Origin: Flabesymbios commensalis
Taxonomy: Eukaryota; Annelida; Polychaeta; Terebellida; Flabelligeridae
DNA: 64,000 nt
NCBI GenBank assembly: GCA_964017125.1
Contig: OZ024903.1
Coordinates: 87,306,122-87,370,121 of the forward strand
Direction: 5' to 3'
Shown here: positions 44,911 through 55,361 of the stretch, piece by piece
How the letters are laid out: each line of letters opens with the position of its first letter
Position numbering within the stretch: position 1 is the stretch's first letter
The notes under the pieces: generated by a model
Database searches by the model: none
Told to the model about the DNA's origin: nothing
What the model saw: only the letters and a program-made list of their open reading frames with translations
Translations under genes and position numbers: made by a program

Positions 44911-45007
44911 CCGTATTTTCGTACAAGTTACGATATATCGTAGGCTTTTGATTGGTCGAGACGGCCGTCTCGACCAATCAAAAGCCTACGATATATACGG
45001 GCCCAGA
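44911..45007. mobile_element. Family E element with nested 64-bp perfect palindrome
   Basis: The left part GCCGTATTTTCGTACAAGTT and ACGATATATCGTA repeats the arm of the palindrome at 4659. From 44933 to 44996 there is a perfect 64-base palindrome without loop, axis between 44964 and 44965 at GACGG|CCGTC, whose inner arm (TTTTGATTGGTCGAGAC) is absent from the first copy. The right end returns to ACGGGCCCAGAAT. Confidence 0.85.
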
Positions 45008-45012
45008 ATAGA

Positions 45013-45175
45013 CATACAGCTCAAATGACACTTCACCTATCAAGAAGTATTACGATTTCTAATTTGCGATCTCGGAATGGGTTCGAATCTCGACTGGCCC
45101 GGATGTTTGTCATCGCGCTTGTGCATACGCAGTGCCCCAAACTGCTCAAAGGCCTGGGGTGTATGTGTTGTTCAT
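45013..45175 (+). mobile_element. Possible second SINE family, eroded
   Basis: ATGGGTTCGAATCTCGACTG (45077-45096) is a good Pol III B-box. CAGCTCAAATGAC about 55 bases upstream could be a decayed A-box. No duplication or tail was found. Confidence 0.35.
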
Positions 45176-45179
45176 GGAA

Positions 45180-46027
45180 ATGTGTACTACTGATGAACAA
45201 TTCAAATTATTCGAAAAGAGCATAGCATATTAATCCCGGCATCGGTCTTCCTTTCATCTCAATCTTTTCATCTCATAACCTATAAAAACATATTCCGATC
45301 TAAGGGTGTTTCTAGGCCTTTCTAACCAGCATAAAAATCCAGTTGCCATGATCGAAGATCTTTTAAACATATATCTATCATAATATCAAGTTTTCGTTTA
45401 TAAAATAAAATCAATTTTATAGCAGATTATGTAGACTACATCATAACACAATATCAAATTTTAGAAGAAACATCTTATAAGCCAAAGATGAAATTGCTGT
45501 CATTTTGACACCATGTAGTAATAATCTTAACTTGGTGTGAAGTAAGTTGGCGTTACTTAATACACCGGTGCAATAATATTAGCTGATATCAATATGTGTC
45601 GTTGTGAAAGCCACTCCATATCGTGTGACACAAAGAGTAAGTTCTACAGAAAAGCCTTAATTATTTACATTTTCACTCAGTAAATACAAATAACTATAAA
45701 CGGCAGCTTTAGCTTGTTTATTGAGAAATCTCAGTAACATACGTAAATACATGCATTGGTATTATAACTTAAAATAGTACTGTGTAGCTGAAGTATAAAA
45801 TGGATGATAAACCAAAAGACAATGACCGTGAAACTACGGTGCAAATGAGAGACAAAAATAAGTTATTGCTGTTCGCTTTTGATTCAGCTTAGTTGTTGTA
45901 CCATGGGGACAACGACACATAACATTTTCTCTTAATATTATCATTACATAAAAATTTAAAAAATCTCAGGGCAGATTACCAGAACTTAGATCGTAAAAAC
46001 ATGGGGTAGACGGGCATAGTGCAATCC
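45180..46027. other. AT-rich interval, nothing recognised
   Basis: No repeat family match or exon. Confidence 0.5.
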
Positions 46028-46127
46028 AAACACACACTATGCATTTAATCAATGCTGGCAAAATGTTGGCCAACGATTTCGACGCTGGCCCAGCTAGCAT
46101 TGAGTCAGCGTCTCATGTTTGCTGGGA
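46028..46127. mobile_element. Family A palindrome with GTTTGCTGGG end
   Basis: AATCAATGCTGGCAAAATGT, TGGCCAACGAT, TTC, GACGCTGGCCCAGCTAGCAT, TGAGTCAGCGTCTCATGTTT, GCTGGG. Right arm has rearranged; pairing is partial. Confidence 0.75.
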
Positions 46128-46240
46128 TGGGACAGGTGAATGTGGTGTGAGCAGTGTGGTATGGGGCCCTTGGCGGGTGTGGCTCCTTCCGGTCTAAAGT
46201 GCTTGGCCACACACCTGAGTCCGGCTGACAGGAAGTACCC

Positions 46241-46307
46241 GTCCGTGTCCGGATCAATGCCGGATCAGCGTCTCTGACGCTGGCCCGGCATTGATCCGGA
46301 CACGGAC
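46241..46307. mobile_element. Family A palindrome with private GC-rich arms
   Basis: GTCCGTGTCCGGATCAATGC, CGGATCAGCGTC, loop TCT, GACGCTGGCCCGGCATTGAT, CCGGACACGGAC. The outer arm GTCCGTGTCCGGATC is found nowhere else in the window and is mirrored exactly. It sits in GC-rich surroundings. Confidence 0.93.
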
Positions 46308-46309
46308 CG

Positions 46310-46500
46310 CCATCTCTCTCCAGCGGCCAGTCTGACCAGACCCCATCATCTCCATCTCACCTTGGGGTGTGCGCCTGCGCACTCGTTAGGGGAGCAGTCA
46401 CGCAGAAAATGGTGATTTGAGCGCTGATTAGCGCGGACATTTGTGATCACAGTCCGGCAGGATGGACGGGGGTGGATCTATGCATGTGGAAGGTCGAAGT
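46310..46500. other. GC-rich segment between repeats
   Basis: GTGCGCCTGCGCACTC (46369-46384) is an NRF1-like inverted word, followed by TTGAGCGCTGATTAGCGCG. Could be regulatory; no exon. Confidence 0.3.
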
Positions 46501-46620
46501 GGGAAGTAAATAATGAAATATTCCACAAGTTTCATATTTCGTAGCTTTCGTAACCAAAAAATAAGTAGCCCTTATAATTACACTCTAGAACATTTCAAGA
46601 TATAGAGTTACAAAGTGTAG

Positions 46621-49600
46621 GCTATGTGATAGTGGCATATACACAACAGTTACCATGACGTGTATGTGATGTGGCATATACACGACAGTCACCATGAAGT
46701 GTATGTGATGTGGCATATACACAACAGTTACCGTGAAGTGTATGTGATTGTGGCATATACACGACAGTTACCATGGAGTGTATGTGATATGGCATATACA
46801 CGACAGTTACCATGAAGTGTATGTGATAGTGGCATATACACGACAGTTATCATGAAGTGTATGTGATGTGGCATATACACAACAGTTACCATGAAGTGTA
46901 TGTGATTGTGGCATATACACGACAGTTACCATGGAGTGTATGTGATATGGCATATACACGACAGTTACCATGAAGTGTATGTGATAGTGGCATATACACG
47001 ACAGTTACCATGAAGTGTATGTGATAGTGGCATATACACGACAGTTACCACGAAGTGTATGTGATAATGGCATATACACGACAGTTACCATGAAGTGTAT
47101 GTGATATGGCATATACACGACAGTTGTCATGAGGTGTATGTGATGTGGCATATACACGACAGTTACCATGAAGTGTATGTGATAGTGGCATATACACGAC
47201 AGTTACCATGAAGTATATGTGCTGGTGGCATATACACGACACTTACCATGAAGTGTATGTGCTAGTGGCATATACACGACAGTTACCATAAAGTGTATGT
47301 GACAGTGGCATATACACGACAGTTACCATGAAGTGTATGTGCTAGTGGCATATACACGACAGTTACCATGAAGTGTATGTGATTGTGACATATACACGAC
47401 AGTTACCATGAAGTGTATGTGATTGTGGCATATACACGACAGTTACCATGAAGTGTATGTGATAGTGGCATATACACGACAGTTACCATGAAGTGTATGT
47501 GATTGTGGCATATACACGACAATTACCATGAAGTGTATGTGATTTTGGCATATGCACGACAGTTACCATGAAGTGTATGTGCTAGTGACATATACACGAC
47601 AGTTACCATGAAGTTTATGTGATATGGCATATACACGACAGTTGTCATGAGGTGTATGTGATGTGGCATATACACGACAGTTACCATGAAGTGTATGTGA
47701 TAGTGGCATATACACGACAGTTACCATGAAGTATATGTGCTGGTGGCATATACACGACAGTTACCATGAAGTGTATGTGCTAGTGGCATATACACGACAG
47801 TTACCATGAAGTGTATGTAAGTGTGGCATAGACACGACAGCTACCATAAAGTGTATGTGACAGTGACATATACACGACAGTAACCATGAAGTGTATGTGC
47901 TAGTGGCATATACACGACAGTTACCAGGAAGTGTATGTGATTGTGGCATATACACGACAGTTACCATAAAGTGTATGTGATAGTGGCATACACACGACAG
48001 TTACGATGAAGTGTATGTGATATGGCATATACACAACAGTTACCATGAAGTGTATGTGATAGTGGTATATACACGACAGTTACCATGAAGTGTATGTGCT
48101 AGTGGCATATACACGACAGTTACCATGAAGTGTATGTGATTGTGGCATATACACGACAGTTACCATAAAGTGTATGTGATGTGGCATATATACGACAGTT
48201 ACCATTAAGTGTATATGATAGTGGCATATACACGACAGTTATCATAAGGTGTATGCGATTGTGGCATTTGCACGACAGTTACCATGAAGTGTATGTGATG
48301 TGGCATATACACAACAGTCACCATGAAGTGTATGTGCTAGTGGCATATACACGACAGTTACCAGGAAGTGTATGTGATTGTGGCATATACACGACAGTTA
48401 CCATGAAGTGTATGTGATTTTGGCATATGCACGACAGTTACCATGAAGTGTATGTGCTAGTGACATATACACGACAGTTACCATGAAGTTTATGTGATAT
48501 GGCATATACACGACAGTTGTCATGAGGTGTATGTGATGTGGCATATACACGACAGTTACCATGAAGTGTATGTGATAGTGGCATATACACGACAGTTACC
48601 ATGAAGTATATGTGCTGGTGGCATATACACGACAGTTACCATGAAGTGTATGTGCTAGTGGCATATACACGACAGTTACCATGAAGTGTATGTAAGTGTG
48701 GCATAGACACGACAGCTACCATAAAGTGTATGTGACAGTGACATATACACGACAGTAACCATGAAGTGTATGTGCTAGTGGCATATACACGACAGTTACC
48801 AGGAAGTGTATGTGATTGTGGCATATACACGACAGTTACCATAAAGTGTATGTGATAGTGGCATACACACGACAGTTACGATGAAGTGTATGTGATATGG
48901 CATATACACAACAGTTACCATGAAGTGTATGTGATAGTGGTATATACACGACAGTTACCATGAAGTGTATGTCCTAGTGGCATATACACGACAGTTACCA
49001 TGAAGTGTATGTGATTGTGGCATATACACGACAGTTACCATAAATTGTATGTGATGTGGCATATATACGACAGTTACCATTAAGTGTATATGATAGTGGC
49101 ATATACACGACAGTTATCATAAGGTGTATGCGATTGTGGCATTTGCACGACAGTTACCATGAAGTGTATGTGATGTGGCATATACACAACAGTTACCATG
49201 GAGTGTATGTGATGTGGCATATACACGACAGTTACCATGAAGTGTATGTGATTGTGGCATATACACGACAGTTACCGTGAAGTGTATGTGCTAGTGGCAT
49301 ATACACGACAGTTACCATGAAGTGTATGTGATAGTGGCATATACACGACAGTTACCATGAAGTGTATGTGATTGTGGCATATGCACGACAGTTACCATGA
49401 AGTGTATGTGAGGTGGCATAAACACAACAGTTACCATGAAGTGTATGTGATGTGGCATATACACGACAGTTAACATGAAGTGTATGTGATTGTGGCATAT
49501 ACACGACAGTAAAGGGTAAAGTGGCATTTTATACACGACAGTTACCATGAAGTGTATGTGATATGGCATATACACGACAGTTACCATGAAGTGTATGTGA

Positions 49601-50212
49601 TGTGGCATAAACACAACAGTTACCATGAAGTGTATGTGATGTGGCATATACACGACAGTTACCATGAAGTGTATGTGATAGTGGCATATACACGACAGTT
49701 ACCATGAAGGGTATGTGATGTGGCATATACACGACAGTTACCATGAAGTGTATGTGATATGGCATATACACGACAGTTACCATGAAGTGTATGTGATGTG
49801 GCATAAACACGACAGTTACCATGGAGTGTATGTGATTGTGGAATATACACGACAGTTACGCAATGAAGTGTATGTGATGTGGCATATACACGACAGTTAC
49901 CATGAAGTGTATGTGGTAGTGGCATATACACGACAGTTACCATGAAGTGTATGTGATATGGCATATACACGACAGTTACCATGAAGTGTATGTGATGTGG
50001 CATAAACACAACAGGTACCATGAAGTGTATGTGATGTGGCATATACACGACAGTTACCATGAAGTGTATGTGATTGTGGCATATACACGACAGTTACGCA
50101 ATGAAGTGAAAGTATGTGGTTGTGGCATACGTGCGACAATTACCATGAAGTGTATGTGATTTTGGCACGTACACGACAACAGTTACCACAAAGTGTATGT
50201 GGTGGCATGCAT
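46621..50212. repeat. Minisatellite 1, 39-40 bp unit, ~90 copies
   Basis: The unit contains GGCATATACACGACAGTTAC followed by CATGAAGTGTATGTGATAGT; 38- to 40-base variants alternate. A higher-order period of 875 bp is plain: 47501-48316 recurs at 48376-49191 with only a few differences. A 518-bp offset links 47103-47230 to 47621-47748. The minus strand shows M-V-T-V-V-Y-M-P repeats that shift frame whenever a 40-base unit occurs, so it is not coding. Confidence 0.97.
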
Positions 50213-50214
50213 TG

Positions 50215-50560
50215 TCTGGAGGAAATGTTGAGAAAGAGATAATTAAAATATCAAGAGAATTGATATTTTTATTGAAAGGTTGTGAACATTAACAAAACTG
50301 GTGCTTGCATATTTTCAACTAGTACAGTTTTTATATATTTTGTGGATAGCAATAACACATCGGTATTTGATCCTTATAAAGGGTAAAGCTTGGAAAGTCA
50401 GCCATAGTATATTAGCTTAATATAAAATAGAAAAAACAATAAAACACATCACTCATATAATAATATTCTAACATTTCAATAAAACCTTATCTCCTCTCCA
50501 ATGACCAGAAAGCTTTATGACTGTTAATCTTTACGTTCAAAATACGTCATGTTCAGGTCA
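50215..50560. other. AT-rich spacer between the two minisatellites
   Basis: About 350 bases with no repeat unit of either array and no exon. Confidence 0.6.
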
Positions 50561-50564
50561 TGTA

Positions 50565-51290
50565 CATCACAGGAACCATGCGACCAACACAGTGTGTGCG
50601 CAATGTATGTCATCATTGGCAGAAGCCATCCGACCTATGCAGTGTGTGCGCAATGTACGTGATCATTGGCAGGAACCATGCGACCAATACAGTGTTCGCG
50701 CAATGTATGTCATCATTGGCAGAAACCATGCGACCTATGAAGTGTTTGCGCAATGTACGTCATCATTGGCAGGAACCATGCGACCAATGCAGTGTTTGCG
50801 CAATGTATGTCATCATTGGCAGGAACCATGCGACCAATGCAGTGTGTGAAGGCAATGTAGGCATACGTGTATGTCATCATTGGTTGGAACCATGCAATAA
50901 GTACAGTGTTCGCGCAATGTACGCCAGCATTCGTAGGAACCATGCAACCAACAGAGTGTGTGCACAATGTACTTCCTCATTGGTCAGAGCCATGCGACCA
51001 ATACATTGTGTACACAATGTACGTAATCATTGGCAGGAACCATGCGACCAACACAGTGCTCGTGCAATGTATGTCATCATTGACAGGAACCCTGCGACCT
51101 ATAAAGTGTGTGAGCAATGTATGTCATCATTGGCAGGAACCATGCGACCAACACAGTGCTCGTGCAATGTATGTCATCATTGGCAGGAACCCTGCGATCA
51201 AGAAAGTGTGTGAGCAATGTATGTCATCATTGGCAGGAACCATGCGACCAACACAGTGTGTGCGCAATGTATGTTATCATTGGCAGCAGG
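50565..51290. repeat. Minisatellite 2, 50-bp unit, ~14 copies
   Basis: The unit contains GGAACCATGCGACCAATGCA and GCAATGTATGTCATCATTGG. Phase is strict (CGACC at 50581, 50631, 50681, 50731, 50781, 50831), with one longer unit near 50835-50890. A 100-bp dimer is repeated at 51031-51130 and 51131-51230. The 217-codon frame is a by-product of the period. Confidence 0.97.
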
Positions 51291-51299
51291 CGACTGTCC

Positions 51300-51555
51300 G
51301 AATGTTTGACAGAAATATATCTGAACATGGAAACAACATATACTTATGTACCATGTTATTTGTTAAATATTTCTTAAATTAATTTAATGCTAATAAAAAT
51401 TTTTCAAAAAGCTTCGTATTTTAACTTATAATTTGCACCGTTTTCTTTTCTACGCAATAATTATCATAATAAGTTATATTCATAAGTCAGACCAACGCCA
51501 CCTGGCAGTCACCAAGGGTCATTCTACATGTAACCATAGCAACATCACTGTCATA
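51300..51555. other. Flank of minisatellite 2, nothing recognised
   Basis: AT-rich, no family match. Confidence 0.5.
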
Positions 51556-51559
51556 ATGA

Positions 51560-51631
51560 TCTGCAAAGCCAAACGCCGTATTTGCTTACTTTAAAGAGAG
51601 CAGATACTGCCTTTTGTCGTTGCATGGCAGA
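51560..51631. mobile_element. Family D hairpin, diverged
   Basis: CTGCAAAGCCAAACGCCGTA, TTTGCTTACTTTAAAGAGAG, CAGATACTGCCTTTTGTCGT, TGCATGGCAG. Arms pair with several mismatches; TGC...GCAG-type ends kept. Confidence 0.75.
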
Positions 51632-51654
51632 TTATTAGGCATATATACAAGAGC

Positions 51655-51805
51655 ATTAAATGTGAGCGCGTGAGTTAATTAGGGCATTCAGGCTTCCTGT
51701 TGTGCCTGGCAGGAGAGGCTAATTTGTCGTCCATATTGATTGTCCACCTGTACTGACCATTCGATCTAGTGGTCAGGTGAGCAGCTGGACACTGCAGTCA
51801 TCCGT
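51655..51805. promoter_or_regulatory. Candidate regulatory island with TAATTA-type and E-box sites
   Basis: GAGTTAATTAGGGC, GGCTAATTTG, CATATTGATTGTCC, CCACCTGTACTG and GTCAGGTGAGCAGCTGG lie within 150 bases in GC-richer DNA. Motif reading only. Confidence 0.25.
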
Positions 51806-51809
51806 GAGA

Positions 51810-52630
51810 AGGTGGCATCACCATCCTTATTAAATGCATGAACAATAATTCGTTCTTTGAAATATTTCAAGTAAAATATTGTGTTTTTTTAAGCACACAA
51901 GTAATTATGATGGTTTGTAAGACATTTGATAACGAGTTATTTTGACAAAAAGTAATGGTATTTGTGTGCGATTTAGGATTGTATAAAATTTAAATCAACC
52001 CACCTTTTTTGCTGATCACCATTCAATAAATTGATCTCACGATTTATGTTGCTATATGACTAGTGCCGAAAAACACCCAATCATTTATAATCTTAATCAC
52101 CTAATTATCATTTTACTCTCTCGAATGTATGCCACGTTCTCATGATCTACAAATCAAGTGCGTGGAAATCAATTTGATTTTTACAACCCTATTACAACCC
52201 TGACCACAACAGATTTTCAAATTGAATCTGTGCTAGCAAAATTGGCCTAGATGCGTGAAATGTCGATGATTTTTTTATAACAGTATGTAAATACATGTAT
52301 TGTAATTTTCTATTGGAATATCAATGTATATCTTGAATATACGTAAAGCCAATTTTTTAATAGATTTAAAATGTGGAAGTATCAAGCTATGGCGCAGCAT
52401 GTAGATTTTGCTTGTCTTTTCAAGCACGTGTGCTTTTCGGTATGCTGAAGCTAATGTCAACGTAATATATTTTGAATGAAAAACGAAAAGCTAGTGAAAG
52501 TGTATTGATCTAGATTTAATCTTGAACATGATTTCTATTGATAGTTACACCTCACATCGTCAACATGCGATGTCGGAATTGTCTTTCAGAAAATGTTGCC
52601 TTTTTTCGTCAGACGTCTGCTGGGTGCTGG
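51810..52630. other. AT-rich interval, nothing recognised
   Basis: No family match or plausible exon. Confidence 0.45.
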
Positions 52631-52635
52631 GCGAT

Positions 52636-52748
52636 CCAGCAATCACGAGATGTTGAACAAATGTTGGTTCAATGTTTGGCCAACGTCCCCGACGTTAGGC
52701 AAACATTAAACCAACATTTTGTTCAACGTCTCTCTCGTGTTTGCTGGG
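52636..52748. mobile_element. Family A palindrome, long form with both ends
   Basis: CCAGCAATCACGAGATGTTG at the left and CTCTCTCGTGTTTGCTGGG at the right. Arms AACAAATGTTGGTTCAATGT and ACATTAAACCAACATTTTGT surround CCAACGTC, CCC, GACGTTAGG. It shows the complete architecture, terminus to terminus, in 113 bp. A 2-bp AT on both flanks could be the target site, but that is too short to be sure. Confidence 0.93.
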
Positions 52749-52749
52749 A

Positions 52750-53430
52750 TATCAGGCATGATGAGAACACTTGTCCTTTAGTGATCCTGGATCTGAACAG
52801 GGATCTTCTCTCATTAGTCCGCTTCACTCGGGATCATCTCCACTTCTTTCTTCGCGTCTGTCTCTCTGGACATCAGCATCTGAACACGCCAAGTGATAAT
52901 CGCTTGACATCTATTGAACCAAAAGAATACAACATACGAATTTAAAACTTAGTTATCAGATATATTTTTAAAATAAGATGACTTTTGCAAAATGTAACCT
53001 TTTTGCATACCTATAGGCCTACATGTAAATATATCATGTTGACGATGAATCACGCAAAAATTGTTTTCTGTTATAAAGTGTTGTTTATTTATGGCGTATT
53101 TTATTTCAAAATTATTTTTCTCAGGAAATACAAGAATAATAATTTAAATAACATTTTAATTGCTTTCATAATTTTTTTTTTTAATTCAAATATCTATAAG
53201 TTCCGTCCTTGAATTCAAAGGTGTTATTTTATTATTTTTATGGAAAGCTTTCTTGACATATTTTATTACAAGATCTAAGCTTCTATCTTTTAAGTAGCGG
53301 TGAGCTTGACTTCGCATATATATTTAATATTTATTAGGGTCAAAAAACATTTTCTCATCGAGTTACCGTGGACGCAGCTTGACATGAGCACTCTGCCAAT
53401 TGATCAGAACTGAACACGTCGACCATCTCG
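52750..53430. other. Interval without supported gene
   Basis: GC-moderate to 52,930, then AT-rich. The frame crossing the A palindrome (52538-52945) shows no domain. Confidence 0.4.
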
Positions 53431-53830
53431 GGGACTGGCCTTTGGTAAGATCGCGTGGCGCATGCGTCTTTGTGGGCGGAAGGTGGATCTGGACTCCGGA
53501 ATCGGGCACGTCTGGTCCGGTCTCGTGTTGCCACCGGGGTCTTTGATGTTCATCCCCTGCCGGCCGCCGGTCTACCTGTCTTAAATTACCCGGCTCAGTG
53601 ACAATCACATGTCCGCTCTCGGCCTTTCTCACACAGAGCGTGATTCGCCTTTTCTTTCTGTCCGTTACCGGCGCCTGATCCTTCAATTAGGACGGGCTCG
53701 GTCGTGTCCCTCGTGCCGGGGCGGCCATATTTGAAGGCAGCGCTCGGCTGCCGCGAGGTCTTTGGTCGCGTCTCAGGCGAGTTGGGAACGCTGCAAGATG
53801 TGACGCAAAACTCGGCTAATTAGTGCTCAC
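53431..53830. promoter_or_regulatory. CpG-rich island, promoter- or enhancer-like
   Basis: GGCGCATGCGTC (NRF1 type) at 53457, TGGGCGG at 53473 and GGCCATATTTGAAGG (CArG-like) at 53723 sit in CpG-rich DNA. CTTTGGTAAGAT near 53440 could be a donor. The 107-codon minus-strand frame (53363-53686) has no domain and is not called. Confidence 0.3.
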
Positions 53831-53833
53831 GCC

Positions 53834-53899
53834 TGAAATCGCCAAAAATGCGCCAGGTTGCTCACGCGTGAGCAACCTGGCGCATTTTGGGCGATTTCA
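53834..53899. repeat. 66-bp palindrome, one mismatch, no loop
   Basis: Axis between 53866 and 53867 at CTCACG|CGTGAG. Each arm reads, from the axis outward, CGTGAGCAACCTGGCGCATT then TT, a single mismatch, and GGCGATTTC. Unlike families A-F it has no other copy in the window. Confidence 0.9.
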
Positions 53900-54530
53900 C
53901 ACACGGGCTGGGATGAAGGGCCTGGCTGGTCCTACACGCTATACCCCCCGGGATGCGGTTCCCCAGGTGACGGGGGTCCGGGATGGGGCGATGTACACTG
54001 ATCCCGGCTGTGACAGCCTAGCACGCGCAGTGAGAACGGACGTATGCTATAATGTTACCAGGAGACAACCTGTAATTAACCCTCTGCACCTAACAGCACC
54101 AACTATCGTTGAACCCTTTGAATGTGTGAAACACATTTCACACACCATTGAGGCATACTAGTAAATAGTTCAAATTAAATTGAAATAGATACAGTACACA
54201 GTGATATATAAAACAGGCAACATTTCTTTCATAATATTTAATTTTCGTTTTCCTTTGAGAGAAAAGACCACTAATTAATTCATGGCTTAAGATTTTTGCA
54301 TCTGATCTTTGGTTACAACAATATCAACCAAGAAAAAATCAGTCATTCTAAAACAGTCATTGTGAGAACTTTACCATCAAGTCACTTACGCCCCCTTCGA
54401 ATACCTATACAGAATAAATTACATTTTGAATCTAGCCTTTAGTTAAGTTTCCTAATTTGACATGATCGATTAGATTGAAAGTAACTCGAAATTGAGGACA
54501 CTGGTTCAGGAGAATTATTATCCGAGCAGT
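53900..54530. other. Interval without recognised element
   Basis: GC-rich to about 54,070, then AT-rich. CTTTGAATGTGTGAAACACA with ATTTCACACACCATTG is a small inverted repeat near 54117-54150. Confidence 0.4.
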
Positions 54531-54539
54531 TCTGTTATT

Positions 54540-54835
54540 AAATGTAATAGAGGGCGAGATGGACGTGCCCAGCGCATCGTCTGCTCCTGTCACTCTCCTC
54601 CTCTAACAATTAGAGGCGTGCGGCGGCCGCCATGACAGGCGGATAGGTCACGTGGCCCTGTCGAGGGTTGGCGCCACCTGCCGGGTGATTATGGGGTGGG
54701 TTACGGGGTGATTTCCACCACCCCCTGTGCCACCAGCCTTTGTTTGACTCGCCACTTAGCTCTGATTTGTTGGTTTTCTCAGAGCTGACAATTGAGGTGG
54801 CTGTTTTGAGCGCCTGGAGGGACCCCTGGGTCTGA
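54540..54835. promoter_or_regulatory. GC-rich island with E-box, TGACAG and Tcf/Sox-like sites
   Basis: AACAATTAGAGG, CATGACAGGCGG, GTCACGTGGCC, CGCCACCTGCC, GGTGATTATGGGG and CCTTTGTTTG occur within 250 bases. GCGGCGGCCGCCATG near 54618 is self-complementary. Suggests cis-regulatory DNA; no exon. Confidence 0.3.
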
Positions 54836-54906
54836 CGTACAAAGGCAGCCTACAGCAACTGCTTACTTTTCAAGTAAGCAGTTACTGTAATTTGCCTTTA
54901 CACGGA
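54836..54906. mobile_element. Family D hairpin, near-perfect core
   Basis: GTACAAAGGCAGCCTACAGC, AACTGCTTACTT, loop TTC, AAGTAAGCAGTTACTGTAAT, TTGCCTTTACAC. Outer ends GTACAAAGGCA / TGCCTTTACAC pair too. Confidence 0.9.
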
Positions 54907-55136
54907 CCCCTAGTGAGCTCAAGTTCATTCCAGTCAACTTTAATCAAGAGAAAACTCTGTCAATGGCTAACTGAGATTCACTCTAAACTTACTCAACTGT
55001 AATGAAAGAGAAAACACGCGTTTTTTGTCCAAATAGGGGATTTAGGAAGTCCTGTAGGTGGGTCATCATTGACATATACTACCTATCAGTATTATAACAG
55101 GGTGATGCCTCATGTCTGAATCACTGGCAATTATGT

Positions 55137-55361
55137 TTAACCCTTAAAGCGCTGAAATATTTGTGTATAAATCATGGAGGTCAAAGGGTTTTTTCAATTT
55201 GAAATCAGCATAAATATCTTAGCTCTTTCCGCTTCATTTGAATAGCTATGGTATGAGTCTACGGCCTTTATAAACATTGTTTACTTTTTCAGAGCAGGAA
55301 TCGAATTTAGACGTCAGCCTCTGACGTCGTCAAAAGTTAATTTCCGAGCTCTAAGGGTTAA
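55137..55361 (+). mobile_element. Family C MITE, TTAA-bounded, short hairpin
   Basis: TTAACCCTTAAAGCGCTGAA at the left and GAGCTCTAAGGGTTAA at the right. The hairpin is reduced to TTAGACGTCAG-CCTC-TGACGTCGTC. Length 225 bp against 247 for the copy at 11856; the difference lies in the hairpin. Confidence 0.88.

Noticed and set aside
30084-46307. Family A hairpins as bacterial-type terminators
   Set aside because: No T-tract follows, no genes precede them, and the genome is eukaryotic.
46621-51290. CRISPR-like arrays of short repeats
   Set aside because: There are no unique spacers; repeats are contiguous and the setting is eukaryotic.
46621-51382. Many 60- to 217-codon frames on both strands
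   Set aside because: They follow minisatellite periods, shift frame with 39/40-bp unit changes and lack any domain.
53363-53686. 107-codon minus-strand frame
   Set aside because: It lies in a CpG island where stops are rare; no homology recognised and no start or splice context.
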